64,000 nt of DNA from the NCBI RefSeq assembly GCF_017301335.1, contig NZ_CP071247.1, positions 558,001 to 622,000 of the forward strand. The letters are read 5' to 3'. The number at the start of each line of letters is the position of its first letter. The first letter of the stretch is position 1. Made by a program: the position numbers and the translations under genes. Below are positions 17,503 through 26,718 of the stretch, piece after piece. The notes below the pieces were generated by a model. The model was not told where the DNA came from. It did no database searches and saw only the letters and a program-made list of their open reading frames with translations. The stretch is from Marinobacter salinisoli. Its GTDB lineage: Bacteria; Pseudomonadota; Gammaproteobacteria; Pseudomonadales; Oleiphilaceae.

Positions 17503-19017
17503 TCACGCGCCCCGATAGTCCCGGACCAGGTCATCGACCTCGGCAATGACCCGCTCCAGTTCCCGGGCCATGCTTCGAGTCTGCTCGGCTTCCCGCACCA
17601 CATCGAGATTCCGCCCGGCGATGCTCTGGACACCGTTGTTGATCTGCGACGATGCCGCCGCCTGTTGTTCCGCGGCCGCAGCGATCTGGTGATTCATGTC
17701 ACTGACTTCCGCGATGGCGGTTACCACCAGACGAATGGCATCGCCGGTCTGGCGGGCCGCCTCGGTGGTCGCTCCGGATCGCGCCTGGCTGACGCCGATG
17801 GCCCCGGACGCCGTATCGGACAGCGACATCAGCTCATCGATGGTGGTGCGGATTTGCCGGGTGAAATCCTGAGTCCGGGCCGACAGGCTGCGGACTTCCT
17901 CTGCCACCACCGCGAAACCGCGGCCGTGGGCGCCGGCCCGGGCGGCTTCAATGGCGGCATTCAGGGCCAGCAGGTTGGTCTGGTCAGAGATGTCGTTGAT
18001 GGCGGCGATGACACCGCCGATGGCCCTCACCTTCTCCGTCAGTTCATTCACCATCACGGACGCATCGTTGAGCACCGCGTGGGTCGATTCGGTCAACTCC
18101 ACCGCGTGATCGGCGTGGCGACGACCCTCGGCCGCGGACGCCTGCGCCCTGCTCGCCGCTTCCGACGCCTGCTGGGCGTTACGGGCCACTTCCTGAACGG
18201 TTGCGGTCATTTCCTCGGTGGCACTGGCGGCCTGGTCCGTTTCCAGGTGCTGCTGTTCGATAATACTGCTGGTGTGTTCGCTGACCCGGCTGAGTTTATT
18301 GGCACTGTGACTCAGCGTTCCGGACAGCATCCGTACCTTGCCAATCAAGTCACCGAACTGGTCCATCATGCTGTTGAAGTAATTCGCCGTCCGGGCGTCG
18401 CCCCGGGCGTCCAGGCGTCCGCCAAGGTCCTTGCTGTCCCCGAAGCCCCGGACCACATCGATGATCTGGAACGCCTGCCGTCGTTCAGCGGCCATGCGCA
18501 GGGCAAAAAACACCAGAATGCCCGACTCGAATACCACAAAGGCGGCATGCAGGAACGCCATGCCAAAAGTGGCGCCATGGGCGAACAGAAGGATCGGCAT
18601 ATCACCAAGAGTGACGCCCGCTTTCTGCAGGGACGTAAACAGCAGATGATGCGCAGCAATCACCCCGGCGGCCGTGATGATCGGCAACCAATCCCGGTAG
18701 ATAATCGTCAACGCCAGCGCCGCGAAGATGTGAAAATGCATCTCGATCCGGCCCATCTGGGCCTGGATCATGATTGCGGAAAAAGCCATCAACAGGCCGG
18801 CAAACAGCACGGAGCACGTCCGGGTCCCCCGCAGGCTGGCGTAGCCGATGCCGGCAATCGCCGCCACCGCCATCGACGCCAACGCCGCAAAAGCCCCGGT
18901 GTCGAATTCCAGCGGGATCAACAGGGAAACAACCGGCACATGGGCCAGCAGGATAAACACAAGATAGCGATCCGCACGCAGACGTTCCTGCTGCGCAAGG
19001 GTAAGGGACTCGGACAC
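17503..19017 (-). CDS. Methyl-accepting chemotaxis protein with multi-TM sensor
   Basis: 504 residues. The first ~180 residues hold about six transmembrane helices with short loops and a conserved [17 protein letters not shown] segment (around 92-103) and [16 protein letters not shown]. This is an integral membrane sensor and not a periplasmic ligand-binding domain. A short linker leads to the cytoplasmic signalling domain (approx. 240-500) with the conserved hairpin tip stretch [20 protein letters not shown] and heptad repeats either side. It should feed CheA/CheW or a chemosensory system controlling other outputs. No C-terminal pentapeptide for CheR tethering is seen. The gene stands alone, downstream of nothing on its strand, and diverges from the MHYT kinase. 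The stimulus is unknown. Confidence 0.9.
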   Translation of the reverse strand: MSESLTLAQQERLRADRYLVFILLAHVPVVSLLIPLEFDTGAFAALASMAVAAIAGIGYASLRGTRTCSVLFAGLLMAFSAIMIQAQMGRIEMHFHIFAALALTIIYRDWLPIITAAGVIAAHHLLFTSLQKAGVTLGDMPILLFAHGATFGMAFLHAAFVVFESGILVFFALRMAAERRQAFQIIDVVRGFGDSKDLGGRLDARGDARTANYFNSMMDQFGDLIGKVRMLSGTLSHSANKLSRVSEHTSSIIEQQHLETDQAASATEEMTATVQEVARNAQQASEAASRAQASAAEGRRHADHAVELTESTHAVLNDASVMVNELTEKVRAIGGVIAAINDISDQTNLLALNAAIEAARAGAHGRGFAVVAEEVRSLSARTQDFTRQIRTTIDELMSLSDTASGAIGVSQARSGATTEAARQTGDAIRLVVTAIAEVSDMNHQIAAAAEQQAAASSQINNGVQSIAGRNLDVVREAEQTRSMARELERVIAEVDDLVRDYRGA

Positions 19018-19352
19018 GGGCAGACGACCTCACTGCAACCTGACAAAAGAGCGGTTTTTGTCTCGGCCTCCGGTTGTACTTGTTCTTTCCCGGACACCAA
19101 CCAGAAATACGACCCCGTGCCCCGAGCGATCACCGAGGTTTGTCAACAAACGTAAAGTCTGACGTTTTTCTGCACCGCCGACCGGTGTGCCGCCCGACCA
19201 GCGTCAAACCGGCGCTCGATACTGACTAAAAACCCGACACAACCACTGCGTTACCACTGTGTTTCAATATGTTACGCAAAAGATGTGGCACTGGTCGCAC
19301 TCGGCCTTAGACTCAGGCTCAGATAAAACCCCCTCACGCGAGTCGATGCCCG
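19018..19352. other. Divergent intergenic region, promoters for MCP and MHYT kinase
   Basis: 335 bases with no credible coding frame or RNA gene. It must hold both divergent promoters. A TGGCAC at 19286 resembles a sigma-54 -24 box but has no -12 box at the right spacing. I see no other clear element. Confidence 0.5.
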
Positions 19353-22262
19353 TTGTCACTTCTGGACCAGTATTTCCTGATTAACGCCCCGGACGGATTG
19401 CCGGTTCTGACCGGCAGTTACGACCCTCTGCTGGTCACTCTCTCGCTGGCGATCGCCATCGGCGCGTCCTACATGGCACTGGCGCTTGCCGCGGCGGCCA
19501 GACGCAGCACCTCGGCACTGATGGAAAGACTGCATCTGATCACCGGATCGGCGTCGCTGGGCTTTGGCATCTGGTCCATGCACTTCATCGGCATGCTGGC
19601 GTTCGAACTGCCCAGCCATGTGCATTATCACCCCCTTGTCACCGCGTTATCCGCGCTGCCCAGCCTGGTGGCCTCCTGGCTGACACTCAGCCTCCTGGCG
19701 CGCCGGGAACTGACCCGAAGCCGGCTGCTTGCCGGCGGCATGGCGGTCGGCGCCGGTATCGGCGCGATGCATTACCTGGGCATGGCGGCGATGGATCTGA
19801 GCCCGACGCTCCGCTATGACCCGCTGCTTTTCACGCTGTCTATCGTGGTTGCTGTGCTGCTGGGTACGCTGGCGCTGTGGATCAGTTTCGGCCTTCGCCG
19901 GCAGGCCCGATGGCGGGGAAGCAAACGGCGTTTACTGGCCGGCACGGTCATGGGATTGGCGATTGCCGGCATGCACTACACCGCCATGGAGGCGGCGCGC
20001 TTTATTGGCGAACCGGCCGCCGACTTCGTGGCCGGCAGCGGACGGCATACCAATCTTGCCCTTGTCATCGCAGCCATTACCGTGGGTCTCAGCCTCTTCG
20101 CCGCGGGCGTGAACGCCGTCGCGCGCTACCGGGGCCTGATGTATCGCAGTCAGGCCACCGCAAGCGAACTGAGAGCAATCATCGACGCCGCCGTGGACGG
20201 CATCATCAAGATCTCCGACCGGGGCGTCATTCTCTCGTTCAACGAATCCGCCGAGCGGATTTTTGGCTACCGGGCCGACGAAGCCATCGGCCAGAACGTC
20301 AGCATGCTCATGCCCAGCCCCCACCGGGATGAACACGACCGTTACCTGAACCATTATCTGCAAACCGGCGAACGCCATATCATTGGTTCGGGCCGGGAAG
20401 TCTGGGCAGTGCATCGGGATGGCCACAAGATTCCCGTGCGACTGGCGATCGGCGAGTCCCGGCTGGGGGGGCAGAGCACGTTTGTTGGTTTTGTCACCGA
20501 TATTTCCGAACGCCACCGGATGGAGACCGATCTGCGCCGTTCCAAAGAACAGGCGGAACAGGCCGCCGAGGCCAAAAGCGCCTTTCTGGCCAACATGAGC
20601 CATGAAATCCGCACCCCGATGAACGCCATTATCGGTTTCACCGATCTGGTTCTGGGTAGCCAGTTGACGGACGACCAGGCCAAACACCTGGGCACCGTGA
20701 GGACTTCGGCCAAATCCCTGCTCGCGCTGCTGAACGATATCCTGGACACCGCCAAGCTGGACGGCGGCCACACCTCGCTGGAAACCCGCGACTTCAGCCT
20801 GCGTTCCGTGTGCGAACAACTGCTTGCCACGCAATCGCTGAACGCGCAGCACAAAGGGCTGACGCTTCAGCTGGACTACCAGGCCGATGATTATTTCCAG
20901 GGAGACCCGCTCCGGGTTCAGCAGGTTGTGCTGAATCTGTTCAGCAATGCCGTCAAGTTCACCCAGGCTGGCTACGTCAAACTGCGGGTTCGGCAATCCG
21001 GCGACAACCCCGTGGTCATCGACATTGAGGATACCGGCATCGGCATACCCGAAGACCGGCTGGATAAGATCTTCGATCCTTTTGTCCAAGCCGACGCCAG
21101 CACCACCCGACGTTTCGGTGGCACCGGCCTGGGCACCACCATCGCACGTCAGCTCACGGAGTTGATGGGTGGTCGAATTTCGGTATCCAGTGTGCCTCAA
21201 AAAGGCACCAGGTTCCGTATTGCACTGCCCCTGAAACCGGGGAGTACCGACGTCTCCGAACTCGACCCCGAACAGGAAACGCCGCTGCCGCCGCTGACCA
21301 TCCTGGTGGCCGATGATGTCAAAGAGAACCTGGAGCTGCTCCGCGCCCTGCTGACCCAGCGCGGCCACACGGTGGTGACCGCGACAAACGGGAAAGACGC
21401 ACTGCAGCGGTTCGGAGCGCACGACGTTGACCTGGTGCTGATGGACGTACAAATGCCCGAGCTGAACGGACACCAGGCCACCCGCGCGCTGCGCACCATG
21501 GAAGCCCGCCTCGGACGCAGCCGGACCCCGGTGATTGCCCTGACCGCCGGCGTACTGGAGCAGGACCAGCGCAACGCTTTGGCGGCGGGCATGGATGCCT
21601 TCGCGGTCAAACCCCTGAGTCTGCCAAAACTCTCGGCTGAGATTGCCCGGCTTCTGGACCTGCCCGCCGTGCCGGCGGCCAGCCAGACACCATGCCCTGC
21701 TCCCGCGGAACTGGTGAATCGCCAGGTGCTGCACCAACTCTGGCCAAGCGCTGCAAGCCACCGCCACGCCGTAGGCAACTGTCTGCGCAAGGCCTGTCAC
21801 TTCCTCGACCGGCTGAGCGAGCTCGATGCCAGCGAAGCCTTGTCAGAAGCTCACCGGTTAAAAGGCATGGCAGGCAACCTTGGCTTGATCAGGCTGGTGT
21901 CAGCACTGGACGACCTCGAACACGAGATTCGCCAGGAGCGACCCGTTACGCCACACCGGGTCCACCAACTTCAGGCTCAGTTAGACCAGATCACCCAGTG
22001 GCTCGCAGATCATGCCCATGAGGCCAACGAGAGCGGCCCGGCCAGCGTCGGTGTTCAGGCGGTGGATGACCAACGGCTCTCGGCGATGATTGACCAGTTG
22101 CGACGCGGCGAGCTGCCCGACCAGGCGTTTGCGCAGCTGCGTGCAGGCTTGCCAGCCGACTGTGCCGATGCGGTCAGTGAAGCGCTGGATAATTTTGACA
22201 CCGAGTGCGCCGCCGATCTGTTGGCGGCTTTCAGGGACACCCTTGAGGAGAGATCATGCTGA
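19353..22262 (+). CDS. MHYT-domain hybrid sensor histidine kinase/response regulator with Hpt
   Basis: 969 residues. The membrane sensor (1-265) has seven predicted helices with three MHYT-type motifs: WSMHFIGMLAF, GAMHYLGMAAM and AGMHYTAMEAA, which in this family are proposed to bind copper and sense O2, CO or NO. Then come a PAS domain (275-395), HisKA with His417 in NMSHEIRTPMNAI, HATPase_c, a receiver with Asp698 in LVLMDVQMPELNG and a C-terminal Hpt domain with His834 in AHRLKGMAGNLG. All steps of an internal phosphorelay are present. The first in-frame start is TTG 19353 with no clear Shine-Dalgarno, so the start is uncertain. Overlaps the HD-GYP gene by seven bases, its likely output. 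Confidence 0.9.
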   Translation: MSLLDQYFLINAPDGLPVLTGSYDPLLVTLSLAIAIGASYMALALAAAARRSTSALMERLHLITGSASLGFGIWSMHFIGMLAFELPSHVHYHPLVTALSALPSLVASWLTLSLLARRELTRSRLLAGGMAVGAGIGAMHYLGMAAMDLSPTLRYDPLLFTLSIVVAVLLGTLALWISFGLRRQARWRGSKRRLLAGTVMGLAIAGMHYTAMEAARFIGEPAADFVAGSGRHTNLALVIAAITVGLSLFAAGVNAVARYRGLMYRSQATASELRAIIDAAVDGIIKISDRGVILSFNESAERIFGYRADEAIGQNVSMLMPSPHRDEHDRYLNHYLQTGERHIIGSGREVWAVHRDGHKIPVRLAIGESRLGGQSTFVGFVTDISERHRMETDLRRSKEQAEQAAEAKSAFLANMSHEIRTPMNAIIGFTDLVLGSQLTDDQAKHLGTVRTSAKSLLALLNDILDTAKLDGGHTSLETRDFSLRSVCEQLLATQSLNAQHKGLTLQLDYQADDYFQGDPLRVQQVVLNLFSNAVKFTQAGYVKLRVRQSGDNPVVIDIEDTGIGIPEDRLDKIFDPFVQADASTTRRFGGTGLGTTIARQLTELMGGRISVSSVPQKGTRFRIALPLKPGSTDVSELDPEQETPLPPLTILVADDVKENLELLRALLTQRGHTVVTATNGKDALQRFGAHDVDLVLMDVQMPELNGHQATRALRTMEARLGRSRTPVIALTAGVLEQDQRNALAAGMDAFAVKPLSLPKLSAEIARLLDLPAVPAASQTPCPAPAELVNRQVLHQLWPSAASHRHAVGNCLRKACHFLDRLSELDASEALSEAHRLKGMAGNLGLIRLVSALDDLEHEIRQERPVTPHRVHQLQAQLDQITQWLADHAHEANESGPASVGVQAVDDQRLSAMIDQLRRGELPDQAFAQLRAGLPADCADAVSEALDNFDTECAADLLAAFRDTLEERSC

Positions 22263-23278
22263 CCGGCGCCAAGACCCTGCTGTTAGTGGACGATGAGCCG
22301 ACCAACCTTCAGGTACTGCGCAACATTCTGGCCGACCATTACCGGCTTCTGTTCGCGCGCGATGGCGAACGGGCGCTTGAGCTTGCCCGTGATGAACAAC
22401 CGGATCTCATCCTGCTGGACATCATGATGCCGGGCCAATCCGGCCACGATGTGTGCCGCGCGCTCAAGGCGAGCGAGCAGACCCGCAACATTCCCGTCAT
22501 CTTCGTCACCGCGCTGGCCGATACCGAAGACGAAGCCCGGGGATTTGAACTGGGCGCCGTGGATTTCATCACCAAACCGGTGAGCCCGGCCATTGTCCGG
22601 GCCCGGGTCAAAAACCATCTGTCGCTGGTGCGGATGGACGAACTGGTCAGCACCCGGCTGGCGGTGGTTCAGCGCCTGGGCCGGGCCGCGGAATACAAGG
22701 ACAATGAAACCGGGCTGCACGTCATCCGGATGAGCCACTTCTCGCAAATCATTGCCCTGGAAGCCGGAATGGGCGAGATCTGGGCTGACAACCTTCTGAA
22801 TGCCGCGCCCATGCACGATGTTGGCAAGATCGGCATACCGGATGCCATCCTGCAAAAACCCGGCAAACTTGATGCCGACGAGTGGGCCGTCATGCAGCGT
22901 CATGCGGAGATAGGCGCTGAGATTATAGGCGAGGACGACTCACCGTTTCTCAAGATGGCCAGGGAGGTGGCGTTGTGCCACCACGAAAAGTGGGATGGCA
23001 GTGGCTACCCGCAGGGATTAAGCGGAGAGGACATTCCCCTGGCGGCCCGCATCGTGGCGCTGGCGGATGTGTTCGATGCATTGACCAGTGAGCGCCCGTA
23101 TAAGCAGGCCTGGCCGATTGAGAAAGCGACGGCGCTGATCCGCGAGCAGAGCGGCAAACACTTTGACCCCGCCCTGGTGGAGGCGTTCTTCCGCTGTCTG
23201 CCTGACATCTTGTCGGTCCGTGAGCGCTGGCAGGAGGCGTCGGTGCAGAATCAGGCCAACGGTTACGCACTGACCTGA
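22256..23278 (+). CDS. REC-HD-GYP cyclic-di-GMP phosphodiesterase
   Basis: 340 residues: receiver (1-125) with acceptor Asp55 in LILLDIMMPGQSG and Lys108, then an HD-GYP domain (140-330) with the metal-binding HDVGKIGIPD (187-196) and HHEKWDGSGYP (242-252) intact. By family knowledge it hydrolyses c-di-GMP to pGpG or GMP in the cytosol. The start codon lies inside the end of the MHYT hybrid kinase gene, so the two are translationally coupled and the kinase's Hpt domain is the probable phosphodonor. AGGAGAG precedes the ATG. Converges closely on the ABC exporter gene with no clear terminator between them. Confidence 0.93.
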   Translation: MLTGAKTLLLVDDEPTNLQVLRNILADHYRLLFARDGERALELARDEQPDLILLDIMMPGQSGHDVCRALKASEQTRNIPVIFVTALADTEDEARGFELGAVDFITKPVSPAIVRARVKNHLSLVRMDELVSTRLAVVQRLGRAAEYKDNETGLHVIRMSHFSQIIALEAGMGEIWADNLLNAAPMHDVGKIGIPDAILQKPGKLDADEWAVMQRHAEIGAEIIGEDDSPFLKMAREVALCHHEKWDGSGYPQGLSGEDIPLAARIVALADVFDALTSERPYKQAWPIEKATALIREQSGKHFDPALVEAFFRCLPDILSVRERWQEASVQNQANGYALT

Positions 23279-23285
23279 ACCGGCA

Positions 23286-25109
23286 TCAGGACTGGCGCTC
23301 GCCATACAGCTGGGCATAGAGCCCATCCCGGCGAATCAGCTCATCGTGCTGGCCCTCTTCGATAATGCGGCCATCCTCAAACACACAGGCACGATCCGCC
23401 TGCTTCACCGCACTCAGCCGATGGGCAATGATCAGGGTGGTGCGCTGGTGCAGGAAGTCTTCCAGATCCCGGTGCAGCTGAAATTCCGTTTCCGCATCCA
23501 GTGCCGAGGTGGCTTCGTCCAGAATCACCAGGGCCGGATCGGTGAGCACCATCCGGGCAATCGCCAGCCGCTGGCGCTGCCCCCCGGACAGGCGCACGCC
23601 CTGCCGGCCGACGATGGTATCCAGCTGTTTTGGCATCGCCGCCACGGTCCGGTCCAGCTGGGCGATCCGCAGGGCGTGCCAGAGCTCGGCTTCCGGTTTG
23701 TCCCGGCCCAGAGTGAGGTTCTGGCGCACCGTGGTATTGAACAGCGCGGGATGCTGAAGCACCGTGGCAATATGCTCCCGCAGGCACGGCAGGCCAATCC
23801 GCTGCACCGGCACCCCGTCAATCAGCACCTGCCCGTGTTCCGGCGTGTACATGCCCAGAATGATCTGCACCAGTGTGGATTTACCTCCGCCACTGGCTCC
23901 CACCACCGCGACTTTCTCACCGGGCTTCAGATCCAGGTTGATTCCGCGCAGAACGGGCTCGTCGCCATAGCTGAAGTGGATATCCCGCAACGTCAGGCCG
24001 ACGGTATGGCGGTCGCGAAACGGGTTCTCCAGCGCCGGGTATCGGGGTTCTTCCTTCAGATCCAGCAATAGATTGATGCGCCCCAGTGCGGCGTTGGCGG
24101 CGAAGTAGGCGTACTGCATGTTCAGCATTTCCTGCACCGGCGTGAGCATGAACCACAGGTAGCCAAAAATCGCGAACATCATGCCGATGCTCAGATCACT
24201 GAGTAGCACCGTGATCATCGCCGCACCCCGGAATACATCGACGCCGAACTGGAACAGAGCAAAACTGCCCCGGGCCGCAGCATCACTGCGCCATTCGTAC
24301 TGAATGGCGTGGTCCCGAACCTTGCGAGCCCGATCCATCAGTTGCCGCAGGTAGTGCTTTTCCCGGTTGGCGGCACGTAACTGATGAATGGCGTCCAGGG
24401 TTTCCGTCAGTTCGCCCTGGAAGTCTTCGTAGGCGGCGTTCTCCCGGCGTTTGAGTTCTTTCACCCGCTTGCCGATCTGGATGGTGGCGAATATGACCAG
24501 CGGGTTGAACAGCAGAATCAGCAGTGCCAGTTGCCAGTGCACCCACAGCAGCACGATGGCCGTGCCCAACACGGTCAGGCTGGCCACCAGGAACCGGCTG
24601 ATGGTGGTGCCGAGGAACCGGTCGATGGTGTCCAGGTCGGTGATGAAGTGGCTGCTGATGGCGCCGGAACCGCGGGCCTCGTATTCCGACATCGCCAGGC
24701 GCTGGAGGCGGCCCAGCATCCGCGACCGGAGCCGGAACACCACGTCCTTGGATACTTTGGAGAACTCCCGGGACTGCAGCACGTTGAAAGCCAACGCACC
24801 AAGCCGCAAAGCAAAGGCCGCCAACACCATCAAACCGATGTATACCACCGGCTTGTGCCAGGCCTGAGGCAACAGCTGATCCATCACCGGCAACACCGGC
24901 CCGCTTTCCTGCAACAGCACCTCATCCACCAGCACCGGCAGCAACAAAGGCACCGGCACACTCAGCACCGTTGCCATGATCGCCAGCAGATTAGCCCGCA
25001 CCAGCCGGGGCTTGTGACGAAGCGCAAGCTCAAACAGATCCCGCCAGCGGTAACGATGGCCGGCGTGATCGGAATCGGCTTGCGGTAGGGCAGAATTCGG
25101 TTGTTTCAA
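23286..25109 (-). CDS. ABC transporter, fused permease and ATPase (exporter type)
   Basis: Half-transporter of 607 residues from the preferred start. The N-terminal part has six transmembrane helices of an ABC type-1 exporter domain (approx. 40-340). The ATPase domain (approx. 370-600) has Walker A GASGGGKST, Q-loop VLQHPALF, signature LSGGQRQRL, Walker B ALVILDEATSALD and the switch His in IIAHRL. It should work as a homodimer exporting lipid, peptide or drug; the substrate is not evident. The start is not certain: TTG 25109 has AGGAGG four bases upstream, while ATG 25154 gives 15 more residues without a good site. It is a single gene, divergent from the zinc-finger/TPR membrane protein gene. 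Confidence 0.88.
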   Translation of the reverse strand: MKQPNSALPQADSDHAGHRYRWRDLFELALRHKPRLVRANLLAIMATVLSVPVPLLLPVLVDEVLLQESGPVLPVMDQLLPQAWHKPVVYIGLMVLAAFALRLGALAFNVLQSREFSKVSKDVVFRLRSRMLGRLQRLAMSEYEARGSGAISSHFITDLDTIDRFLGTTISRFLVASLTVLGTAIVLLWVHWQLALLILLFNPLVIFATIQIGKRVKELKRRENAAYEDFQGELTETLDAIHQLRAANREKHYLRQLMDRARKVRDHAIQYEWRSDAAARGSFALFQFGVDVFRGAAMITVLLSDLSIGMMFAIFGYLWFMLTPVQEMLNMQYAYFAANAALGRINLLLDLKEEPRYPALENPFRDRHTVGLTLRDIHFSYGDEPVLRGINLDLKPGEKVAVVGASGGGKSTLVQIILGMYTPEHGQVLIDGVPVQRIGLPCLREHIATVLQHPALFNTTVRQNLTLGRDKPEAELWHALRIAQLDRTVAAMPKQLDTIVGRQGVRLSGGQRQRLAIARMVLTDPALVILDEATSALDAETEFQLHRDLEDFLHQRTTLIIAHRLSAVKQADRACVFEDGRIIEEGQHDELIRRDGLYAQLYGERQS

Positions 25110-25251
25110 GGGACCTCCTGACGCACTGCCATGTGACCCATACGTGCAGGCCACCGCATCAGTCTACCCGGATAGCGGGTGCTGCGCAGGCTCTCAAGTT
25201 CTGTCATTATGAGCGACTCGTTTTTCTGACGGATCAGGGCAAAGGCCAGCT

Positions 25252-26703
25252 GTGAAACACGATTGCGATTATCACCCCGGGGACCCCGCCAAGTGGCACT
25301 GCAGCGCGTGCCAGAAACATTACTGCAGCCGCTGCATGCCCGACGCCAACCCACGGCAACGTCGGGGCCAGTGTCCGAACTGCAATCAGCTCATGCGTTA
25401 TCTCGGTGCGGCAACCCAGGTGGTGCCGTTCTGGAAGCGTATCGGTGCGTTTTTCCGGTATCCGTTTTACAGCGACCCGCTGATCGTCATTGCCATCTGT
25501 ACCCTGGTGCCGGCCCTGGCACCGGCCAGTTTTGTCGGCTGGCTGGTCTGGGTGGTGCTGGCCATTGCCCTGCTCAAGTATACCTACGAAGTCATCAATC
25601 ATACCGCTGAGGGGCATCTGAAACCGCCCCCCGTGTCGGTAGCCTTTACCGGCAGCGGTTTTGAAATTGTCTTCCTGCAGTTCCTGGTGTTTTTCCTGAT
25701 GGGGGCCCTGGTGAGCAGCGCCGGCATGCTGGGCGGGCCCATTCTCGGCCTGATTGCGCTGGCGTTTGTTGTACTGGTGCTGCCCGCCAGCATCATGCTG
25801 CTGGCCACCGAGCGAAGCGTCAAAGCGGCGGTCAATCCGTTCCACCTGACCGCCCTGATTGCCCGCATCGGTACGCCCTACTTCCTGCTCTATGGCTACC
25901 TGATCCTGCTCACCATGGCCTCGGGTACGGCTCAGGATTTTGCCTATACCCACTTTCCGTCCTGGCTGTCCCAGTCGGTGGCGGGTTTCCTGAACAGCGC
26001 GTTCACGCTCATTCTGTTTCATATGCTGGGGTATCTGCTGTTCCAGTATCAGGAAGAACTCGGCTTTGCGTCTGACCTGCAGGATGGCAGCGAAGCGGAC
26101 GCCGCGCAGGACCGGGACAGAAACACCCGCTTCGACGCCGATCTGGATATCAACCTGAAAGACGGCAATTACGACCGGGCCCAGTCCATGCTCAAGGATG
26201 CCCTGCGCCGTGAGCCCGGCAACGCGTTGCGCCTTGGCCAGCTGTACCAGCTACTGACGGCCCGCAACGATCGGGCTGAACTGAACCGCTATCATCCCCG
26301 CATTCTGGCCTGGCTGGCCGAGCGCAACGACGCCGATGGTATGGCGGCGCTGCTGCGGACCCTGCAACAGGCCGATCCTCAGTTTCAGCTTGACGACCCG
26401 GAACTGACCCTGCGCTGTGCCCGCACCCTGTACCACCGCAGCCAGTTCAGGCAATCGCTGAAGCTGTTGCAGGATTTTCACAAACGCTTCCCCAACAGCG
26501 AACACCTCGCCCCGGCTTATCAGCTGGCGGCCCAGGCGCTGGCAAACGGTCTGGATCAGTGGGAAAAGGCAAAAGCGTACCTGATGTTTATTCACAAGCG
26601 CTGCGCGGATCATCCGCTGCACGGCCAGATTGCGGAAAACCTGAAGCAGGCCGAAAGGAAGGAACCCATCAAGGAGCCACGAGCCAGCTTCGCGACCCCC
26701 TGA
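25252..26703 (+). CDS. Membrane protein with zinc-finger N-terminus and TPR-like tail
   Basis: 483 residues, not recognised as a named family. Residues 5-45 hold a B-box-like zinc-binding cluster (CDYHPGDPAKWHCSACQKHYC, then CMPD and CPNCN). About five transmembrane helices follow between residues 80 and 275. The C-terminal ~180 residues are TPR-like helical repeats (NYDRAQSMLKDALRREPGN and the QSLKLLQDFHKRFPNSEHL segment). The start is GTG with AAAGG eight bases upstream. It converges on a rhomboid protease that also carries a membrane body plus helical-repeat tail, with only 15 bases between stops. A role in membrane protein quality control is conceivable but unproven. Confidence 0.75.
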   Translation: MKHDCDYHPGDPAKWHCSACQKHYCSRCMPDANPRQRRGQCPNCNQLMRYLGAATQVVPFWKRIGAFFRYPFYSDPLIVIAICTLVPALAPASFVGWLVWVVLAIALLKYTYEVINHTAEGHLKPPPVSVAFTGSGFEIVFLQFLVFFLMGALVSSAGMLGGPILGLIALAFVVLVLPASIMLLATERSVKAAVNPFHLTALIARIGTPYFLLYGYLILLTMASGTAQDFAYTHFPSWLSQSVAGFLNSAFTLILFHMLGYLLFQYQEELGFASDLQDGSEADAAQDRDRNTRFDADLDINLKDGNYDRAQSMLKDALRREPGNALRLGQLYQLLTARNDRAELNRYHPRILAWLAERNDADGMAALLRTLQQADPQFQLDDPELTLRCARTLYHRSQFRQSLKLLQDFHKRFPNSEHLAPAYQLAAQALANGLDQWEKAKAYLMFIHKRCADHPLHGQIAENLKQAERKEPIKEPRASFATP

Positions 26704-26718
26704 GAGCGACGATCTGAC

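Noticed and set aside
19286..19300. Sigma-54-like TGGCAC upstream of the MHYT kinase
   Set aside because: No GC-containing -12 box at ten bases from the GG; only a -24-like half is present.
19932..21800. 622-residue open frame on the minus strand
   Set aside because: It lies inside the MHYT kinase gene and shows shadow composition with no domains.
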